A DNA stretch of 64,000 nt from Beijerinckiaceae bacterium (GTDB lineage Bacteria; Pseudomonadota; Alphaproteobacteria; Rhizobiales; Beijerinckiaceae). Positions 56,452 through 64,000 of the stretch are shown in pieces (the stretch's first letter is position 1; every line of letters begins with the position of its first letter). The position numbers and the translations under genes are program-made. The stretch is taken from contig JAPZSB010000007.1 of the NCBI GenBank assembly GCA_027531565.1, forward strand, positions 744,001-808,000, written 5' to 3'. The notes below the pieces were generated by a model, which saw only the letters and a program-made list of their open reading frames with translations, was not told where the DNA came from and ran no database searches.

Positions 56452-57585
56452 ATGGCGGCTTCCCTGCCGCGGCCGCGGATCCTGCGGCTGCGGCTGCAGG
56501 ATTTTCGGTCCTATCCCCGGCTCGATCTGCCGCTCGGCGCCTGCCTCACGGCCTTTTGCGGGCCGAACGGCGCCGGCAAGACCAACCTGCTGGAGGCCAT
56601 CTCGCTGCTCTCTCCCGGACGCGGCCTTCGCCGCGCGACGCTGACCGCGCTCGCCCGGCGTGAAGGCCCCGGTACCTTTTCCATCCTCGCCGATCTCGAC
56701 ACCGGAACCGGCCCGCTTGCGCTGGCAACCGGGCTGGTGCCGGACGAGGCCGGTCGCGAATGCCGGATCGACCGGGAACCGGTCAGTTCGGCCATGCGCT
56801 TTCTCGATCATCTCACGCTGCTCTGGCTCACGCCCGACCAGGACGGGCTGTTCCGCGGCCCTGCAGGCGACCGGCGGCGCTTCCTCGACCGGCTGGTCCT
56901 GGCGGTCGATTCCGCGCATGGCAGCCGCGTTTCGTCCTTCGAGACCGCGCTGCGGCATCGTAACCGCTTGCTCGAGGAGGGTGGAGGGCCCCGCTGGCTC
57001 GACGCGATCGAGCAGGAAATCGTCGAACTCGGCACGGCCGTCGCGGCGGCCCGCGCCGAAACGGTGGCGCGGCTCGATGCCCTGGCCGAGCGCGATGCGG
57101 CTCTGATGGCGCCCTTCCCCTTCGCGCGGCTGACGCTGGAGGGCGAACTCGAACAGCGGCTCGGATCAATGGCCGCCGGCAGCGTCGAGGACTGGTATCG
57201 CGCCGCCCTGCGCGACGGACGCGCGCGGGACAGAGCCGCCGGGCGGACGCTGATCGGCCCGCAGGCTTCCGATCTCGCCGTGCTGCACGGGCCCAAGGGC
57301 GAGCCGGCCGCAACCTGTTCGACTGGCGAGCAGAAGGCATTGCTGCTCGGCCTCATCCTTGCGCAGGCCCGGCTGATCGGGCAGATGCGGGGCCAGCCGC
57401 CCATGCTGCTTGTCGACGAGGTGGCCGCCCATCTCGATGCGGAGCGCCGCGCAGCGCTCTACCGCATTCTCCGGATGCTCGGCGGACAGGTTTTCCTCAG
57501 CGGCACCGACCCGCTGCTTTTCGAGGCATTGGGCGAGGGGGCGAGCCTGATGATGGTCCGGGACGGATCGGTGGTCGATGCCTGA
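56452..57585 (+). CDS. recF: DNA replication/repair ATPase RecF
   Basis: 377-residue SMC-like ATPase that loads RecA at gaps with RecOR. N-terminal LRLRLQDFRSYPRLDL, Walker A CGPNGAGKTNLLEAISLL, ABC signature region CSTGEQKALLLGLILAQARL and Walker B PMLLVDEVAAHLD are all present. It lies 2 bases after dnaN, in the canonical dnaA-dnaN-recF order, and overlaps the DUF817 gene by 8 bases. Confidence 0.96.
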   Translation: MAASLPRPRILRLRLQDFRSYPRLDLPLGACLTAFCGPNGAGKTNLLEAISLLSPGRGLRRATLTALARREGPGTFSILADLDTGTGPLALATGLVPDEAGRECRIDREPVSSAMRFLDHLTLLWLTPDQDGLFRGPAGDRRRFLDRLVLAVDSAHGSRVSSFETALRHRNRLLEEGGGPRWLDAIEQEIVELGTAVAAARAETVARLDALAERDAALMAPFPFARLTLEGELEQRLGSMAAGSVEDWYRAALRDGRARDRAAGRTLIGPQASDLAVLHGPKGEPAATCSTGEQKALLLGLILAQARLIGQMRGQPPMLLVDEVAAHLDAERRAALYRILRMLGGQVFLSGTDPLLFEALGEGASLMMVRDGSVVDA

Positions 57586-58432
57586 ACGCGACGCAGCGTC
57601 CCGGACGCGGGTCGAGCGGCGCCTTTCAACCTGGGCGCACGGGCATCTGCCGGCGCCGGCCTATGAATTCCTCGCCTTCGGGCTGAAAATGGCCTGGGCC
57701 AGCCTCTATGCGGCGATCATGCTGGCGCTGATCCTCGCCACGAAATGGCTCTGGCAGCCCGGCTGGAGCCTCGCCCGCTACGATTTCCTGACACTTGCCG
57801 CCGTGACAACCCAATTCCTGCTGCTGGCTTTCCGCCTGGAAACCCCGCGCGAGGCGCTGGTGATCCTGATCTATCACCTGGTCGGAACGGTCATGGAGAT
57901 CTTCAAGCTGAAGATGGGCTCCTGGGCCTATCCGGAGCCGGGCCTGCTGAAGCTGGGCGGGGTGCCACTCTTCACCGGCTTCATGTATGCCTGCGTCGGC
58001 AGCTTCATGGTCCGGGCCATCCGCCTGTTTGACATGCGGTTCGAGCCCTATCCGCCCTTCTGGATGACGGCGCTGCTGGCCGGTGCGATCTATGCGAACT
58101 TCTTCACGCATCATTTTATCGTGGATCTGCGCACTCCGCTCATGGTGGGGACCCTGCTGCTGTTCTGGCGGACCCGGATCCATTACCGCCCCGGGCACAT
58201 GGTCCTCTGGATGCCGCTGCCGCTCGCCGCCCTGCTGACCTCGGTATTTCTCTGGATCGCCGAGAATATCGGCACGCTGACAGGAACATGGCTCTATCCC
58301 GGGCAGAAGGGGTTCCAGCTTGTCAGCCTCGGCAAGCTGGGCTCATGGTATCTTTTGCTGTATCTCAGCTTTGTTCTCGTCACGCTGGTTCACCGTCCGC
58401 GCCCGCGTCATCCAGCCGACCACGCCAGGTGA
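57578..58432 (+). CDS. DUF817-family integral membrane protein
   Basis: 284 residues with about seven or eight hydrophobic helices (AWASLYAAIMLALILATKWL, then GVPLFTGFMYACVGSFMVRA, then YLLLYLSFVLVTLV). The conserved family features are FKLKMGSWAYPEPGLLKLGG, IYANFFTHHF and WIAENIGTLTGTWLYPGQ. The biochemical role of DUF817 is unknown; the pattern of conserved Tyr, Trp and His near the membrane face resembles carotenoid- or lipid-modifying membrane enzymes only loosely. It overlaps recF by 8 bases, so it is coupled to replication genes for transcription rather than for function. Confidence 0.85.
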   Translation: MPERDAASRTRVERRLSTWAHGHLPAPAYEFLAFGLKMAWASLYAAIMLALILATKWLWQPGWSLARYDFLTLAAVTTQFLLLAFRLETPREALVILIYHLVGTVMEIFKLKMGSWAYPEPGLLKLGGVPLFTGFMYACVGSFMVRAIRLFDMRFEPYPPFWMTALLAGAIYANFFTHHFIVDLRTPLMVGTLLLFWRTRIHYRPGHMVLWMPLPLAALLTSVFLWIAENIGTLTGTWLYPGQKGFQLVSLGKLGSWYLLLYLSFVLVTLVHRPRPRHPADHAR

Positions 58433-58527
58433 AGGGCTCCGGAGCCAGTTGGTTATGCACCTTATTCCGCCCGCATTTGCGGCCTATTCCGCCTTCTGCG
58501 CGTGTGCGCGCGCGTAGGACGCGCTAG

Positions 58528-61020
<2,493 letters not shown>

Positions 61021-61041
61021 TGCCGGGCCGGCAGGCCGGCG

Positions 61042-61491
61042 TCACTCCGGGTTGACGCGTCCGCGCCCGGCCTTGATCTGGCTGCGGCCGGTCTTGGCCG
61101 CCAGGCGCCGCTCCTTCGAGGCGCGGGTCGGCCGCGTCGCAATCCGCGCACGGGGGGCAAGAACCGTGCTCTCGACCAGTTCGGCGAGCCGCTTCAGCGC
61201 ATCGGTCCGGTTCATCTCCTGGGTGCGGAACCGTTCCGCCCGGAGAATCAGGATCCCCTCCTGCGTCAGCCGGTCGCCCGCTTTCTGGCTCAGCCTGGCC
61301 TTGTGGTTCTCATGCAATGCGCTGGCGGCGAGGTCGAAACGCAGCTCGACCGCGGTCGACACCTTGTTGACATTCTGGCCGCCCGGACCGCCCGCCCGGA
61401 TGAAGCGCAGCTCGACGAGGCGTTCGGGGATGCGCCAGCCCGTTCCGTGCAGCAGGAAAGGCCCGCCATCGGCTGCCATCCGCGCCTCCAT
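61042..61491 (-). CDS. arfB: Alternative ribosome-rescue peptidyl-tRNA hydrolase ArfB
   Basis: 149 residues with the catalytic GGQ motif in RAGGPGGQNVNKVST (GGQ at 37-39) and the lysine/arginine-rich C-terminal tail (TRPTRASKERRLAAKTGRSQ) that enters the empty mRNA channel of a stalled ribosome. It hydrolyses peptidyl-tRNA on non-stop complexes. Too short to be RF1/RF2. An in-frame ATG four codons later is an alternative start. Convergent with gyrB. Confidence 0.92.
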   Translation of the reverse strand: MEARMAADGGPFLLHGTGWRIPERLVELRFIRAGGPGGQNVNKVSTAVELRFDLAASALHENHKARLSQKAGDRLTQEGILILRAERFRTQEMNRTDALKRLAELVESTVLAPRARIATRPTRASKERRLAAKTGRSQIKAGRGRVNPE

Positions 61492-61590
61492 TAACCGAAT
61501 TGCGACGTCCTCCCGCTAGAGAGGATCGGGTGTGTATAGGCGAAGTCGTGGCCGGGGCGAAACCCCGCGTTCGTGACCGGGAGTTTGCGT

Positions 61591-62097
61591 ATGTCGATGG
61601 ACCTGTTGCTGCTGCTTTTTCCGGCCGTGATGGCCTTTGCAGCGTTCAGCGACCTCTTCACCATGACCATCCCCAACCGGGTATCGCTGCTGCTGATCGC
61701 CGCCTTTGTCGCCCTCGCCATCCTGACGGGCATGCCCCTCAAGACCTTTGGTCTTCATCTCGCGGCGGGGTTTGTCGTGCTGGCGATCACCTTCACGATG
61801 TTCGCCTTCGGCTGGATCGGCGGCGGCGACGCCAAGCTGGCCGCCGCAACCGGCATCTGGTGCGGGTTCGGGGTGCTGCTCGAATATCTGCTGATCGCCT
61901 CGGTCCTCGGTGGATTGCTGACGCTCGCCATCCTGTACTGGCGTGCCTATCACCTGCCGGCCTTCGCGCTCAGGGTGCACTGGATCTTCCGGTTGCATCA
62001 CCACAAGACCGGCATTCCCTATGGCATCGCCCTCGCGGTTGCCGGGCTGATCGTCTATCCGCAAATGGCGATCTGGCAACGGATTGCGGGCCTCTGA
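61591..62097 (+). CDS. cpaA: Prepilin peptidase CpaA/TadV
   Basis: 168-residue A24-family aspartic peptidase, a polytopic membrane protein. The first catalytic region is FSDLFTMTIPNRVS, and the second is GWIGGGDAKLAAA (GxGD). It cleaves and matures Flp/Tad pilins. ATG 61591 has GGGAG 8 bases upstream. Followed by cpaB, it opens a Tad pilus locus that continues beyond the window. Confidence 0.93.
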   Translation: MSMDLLLLLFPAVMAFAAFSDLFTMTIPNRVSLLLIAAFVALAILTGMPLKTFGLHLAAGFVVLAITFTMFAFGWIGGGDAKLAAATGIWCGFGVLLEYLLIASVLGGLLTLAILYWRAYHLPAFALRVHWIFRLHHHKTGIPYGIALAVAGLIVYPQMAIWQRIAGL

Positions 62098-62216
62098 GCC
62101 GCGTTAACGGTCCGGAAAGCACGATTTTCAAGGTGCAGTTAACCATACCTTGATGTTTCCCTGATGGAATGAGTCCCGAGGCGCGTGCTGCGCCGTGTGT
62201 GATGGGGACTCGAGTC

Positions 62217-63017
62217 ATGAAACCCGCCCGCCTGATCATCGCTGGGGTCGCCGGTGTCGCCGGCCTCCTGGCGCTGCTGCTGTCCGGCCGCCAGCCGGCC
62301 ACCGTCGACGTGACGGTGCCGACGGCGCCGCCCGAGGAAAAGGCCCTGACCGAGGTTCACGTGGCCAAGCAGGACCTGCCGATGGGCACGGCCCTCTCCG
62401 AAGAACAGCTGGCCTGGGTGAAATGGCCGCAGGATCTCGCGGCGTCGACCATGATCCAGCGCTCGGCCCGCCCGAAGGCGATGGAAGAGTTCAAGGGCGC
62501 GATCACCCGCGCCGCCTTCTTCTCGAACGAGCCGATCCGCGAGGAAAAGGTCATCAAGGGCAATGGGTCGGGCTTCCTCTCCGCCATCCTGCCCTCGGGC
62601 AAGCGCGCGGTGGCGATCTCGATCGACAGCCGGGGCGCCTCGAGCGCCGGTGGTTTCATCCTGCCCAATGACTTCGTCGATGTGATCGTCACCCGGCGCG
62701 ATCTCGACGCCTCGACCCGTGCAGGCACGGATATCTACCAGAGCGTGACCGTGCTGGGCGGGATCCGCGTCCTCGCGATCGGCCAGAACATCCAGGAAAA
62801 GAACGGCGAGCGCGTGGTGGTCGGCGAGACGGCGACGCTCGAGCTCGATCCGGCACAGGCCGAGCAGATCCAGCTGCACCAGCGCTCGGGCACGCTGGCG
62901 CTGGCCCTGCGCAGCCTTGCCGATGCCAACAAGGAAGAGGGGCCACGGGCCAAGGGACCGAGCAACTCGGTCACTGTGGTGCGGTTCGGCATTCCGCAGG
63001 AGGTTTCCAACCGATGA
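62217..63017 (+). CDS. cpaB: Flp pilus assembly protein CpaB/RcpC
   Basis: 266 residues. An N-terminal membrane helix (LIIAGVAGVAGLLALLLSG) precedes a SAF domain (TEVHVAKQDLPMGTALSEEQ) and the RcpC/CpaB periplasmic domain with GKRAVAISIDSRGASSAGGF and PNDFVDVIVTR. It works with the secretin CpaC in Tad pilus assembly. Its stop overlaps the cpaC start by 4 bases. ATG 62217 chosen because the membrane anchor begins there. Confidence 0.92.
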   Translation: MKPARLIIAGVAGVAGLLALLLSGRQPATVDVTVPTAPPEEKALTEVHVAKQDLPMGTALSEEQLAWVKWPQDLAASTMIQRSARPKAMEEFKGAITRAAFFSNEPIREEKVIKGNGSGFLSAILPSGKRAVAISIDSRGASSAGGFILPNDFVDVIVTRRDLDASTRAGTDIYQSVTVLGGIRVLAIGQNIQEKNGERVVVGETATLELDPAQAEQIQLHQRSGTLALALRSLADANKEEGPRAKGPSNSVTVVRFGIPQEVSNR

Positions 63018-64000
63018 CCCGCTCCGCTTCCGTTCTCAACCGTTCTCCTGCCGGTACCCTGCCCATGATCCCCCGTCTGCGTTCCCTGCTGCTTGGTGCC
63101 TGCGCCGCGATGGCCGCCGCCACGGCATTCGCCTCCCCGCCCCCAAGGCATTTCGGCGGCGTGCCGTTCGAATCGATCCCGGTGCCGCGGATCCAGCCGA
63201 ACGACAATGACCAGGTCATGGCGCGCCGGATCGATCTTTCGGTCGGCAAGTCGGTCATCATTGACCTGCCCCGCGATGCGGCGGAAGTTTTCGTGTCGGA
63301 TCCGAAAGTGGCCAATGCCGTTGTCCGGACCGCGCGGAAGGTCTTCATCATCGGGACCGGCCAGGGGACGACCAGCGTCTTCGTGACCGACAGGAACGGC
63401 GCGCAGATTGCCGCCCTCGATATCGGCGTGGCCAAGGAACTGGCCCGCGAATTGTCGATCCTGCGCGAGGTCATCAAGAAGGCGCTGCCGAAGGCCGATA
63501 TCAAGGTCACCAGTGTCGGCGACAATTTCGTCCTTTCGGGCACGGTCGACTCGGCGCTCGAGGTGCAGAGCGCGATCGACATCGCCAACAACCTTGTCGG
63601 CCAGTCGGGCGGCTTCCTCGGCATCGGCGCGACCAGCGGCAAGGTGGTCAATGCGCTTCAGGTCCGCGGCCGCGACCAGGTCATGCTGAAGGTGACGATC
63701 GCGGAAGTGCAGCGCTCGGTCCTCAAGCAGCTGGGGATCAACCTGAACGGCCAGTGGAATGTGGCGCAGTCGGGCTTCGGCCTCGTCACCGACCAGCCGT
63801 TCAGCGTGCAGCGCCAGCTGCTCTCGGAAACGGCCCTGACCGGAACGCTCAACGGCAACACCGCGACCATGCGCGCCCTCGAACGTCAGGGCGTGCTGCG
63901 CACCCTTGCGGAACCGACCCTGACCGCCATCTCCGGCGAGAGCGCGAAGTTCCTCGCCGGTGGTGAGGTGGCCATCCCGCAAGCGGAAACCTTCGATGTG
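63014..64000 (+). CDS. cpaC: Tad pilus secretin CpaC/RcpA (3' truncated by window end)
   Basis: 329 codons are visible; the frame remains open to the last base, so it was read manually. A signal-peptide-like N-terminus (MIPRLRSLLLGACAAMAAAT after a basic 17-residue opening) is followed by the pilus-assembly N-domain (IDLPRDAAEVFVSDPKVANA, then ATTS-like GQGTTSVFV), a BON-type segment, and the start of the secretin domain (VNALQVRGRDQVMLKVTIAE and TLAEPTLTAISGESAKFLAG). It forms the outer-membrane channel of the Tad system. ATGA overlap with cpaB fixes the start. Confidence 0.93.
   Translation, partial: MTRSASVLNRSPAGTLPMIPRLRSLLLGACAAMAAATAFASPPPRHFGGVPFESIPVPRIQPNDNDQVMARRIDLSVGKSVIIDLPRDAAEVFVSDPKVANAVVRTARKVFIIGTGQGTTSVFVTDRNGAQIAALDIGVAKELARELSILREVIKKALPKADIKVTSVGDNFVLSGTVDSALEVQSAIDIANNLVGQSGGFLGIGATSGKVVNALQVRGRDQVMLKVTIAEVQRSVLKQLGINLNGQWNVAQSGFGLVTDQPFSVQRQLLSETALTGTLNGNTATMRALERQGVLRTLAEPTLTAISGESAKFLAGGEVAIPQAETFDV

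Overview
The window is high-GC DNA from an alphaproteobacterium, most likely a member of the Hyphomicrobiales (Rhizobiales). The evidence is the chromosomal block mutM–echA–rpsT–dnaA–dnaN–recF–gyrB with ubiE-ubiB-coaBC-dut on the other strand, an FnrL/FixK-type regulator beside ccoNOQP-ccoGHIS, and a cpaABC (Tad pilus) locus. The species cannot be named from this sequence.

Layout. (1) 1-5469: the edge of an exopolysaccharide locus: a truncated Wzx-like flippase, then on the minus strand an acyltransferase-like protein, an acyl carrier protein, an AMP ligase and a PLP decarboxylase of the exosortase-A-associated type. (2) 5693-16210: a cbb3 oxidase cluster, ccoNOQP-ccoGHIS-hemN, in one minus-strand operon with an FNR box before ccoN and a divergent fnrL. 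(3) 16482-34452: an accessory catabolic region. It holds an aldose epimerase, a CUT1-type sugar ABC transporter, a LacD/YihT-like aldolase, a COG2407-type isomerase and a Gfo/Idh/MocA dehydrogenase. A second minus-strand operon has a TauABC/SsuABC-type sulfonate transporter, a DegT/StrS aminotransferase and three dehydrogenases matching HpsN, HpsO and HpsP of 2,3-dihydroxypropanesulfonate (DHPS) catabolism. A LacI-family regulator sits divergently, with three TGAAA-N4-TTTCA operators between it and the operon. I read this as a candidate sulfosugar/C3-sulfonate system. No sulfoquinovosidase, sugar kinase or desulfonating enzyme is present in the window.

(4) 34694-35821: a SAM methyltransferase behind an AT-rich upstream region. 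(5) 35905-44410: an 8.3-kb integrative island in tRNA-Arg(CCG), bounded by 101-bp imperfect direct repeats. The backbone is a tyrosine integrase, a family-A-polymerase-like protein with its partner, and a serine resolvase. The cargo is two lower-GC gene pairs that look like candidate defence modules: winged-helix + HEPN-like, and HNH nuclease + unknown. A cluster of CTCTAGGC boxes lies between the polymerase-like gene and the integrase.

(6) 44549-61491: housekeeping genes: cysK, dut, coaBC, ubiB, ubiE, mutM, enoyl-CoA hydratase, a TauE/SafE-type permease, rpsT, dnaA, dnaN, recF, a DUF817 membrane protein, gyrB and arfB. (7) 61591-64000: cpaA, cpaB and a cpaC cut by the window end.

All functional names come from reading motifs and recalling families. 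No database search was run.
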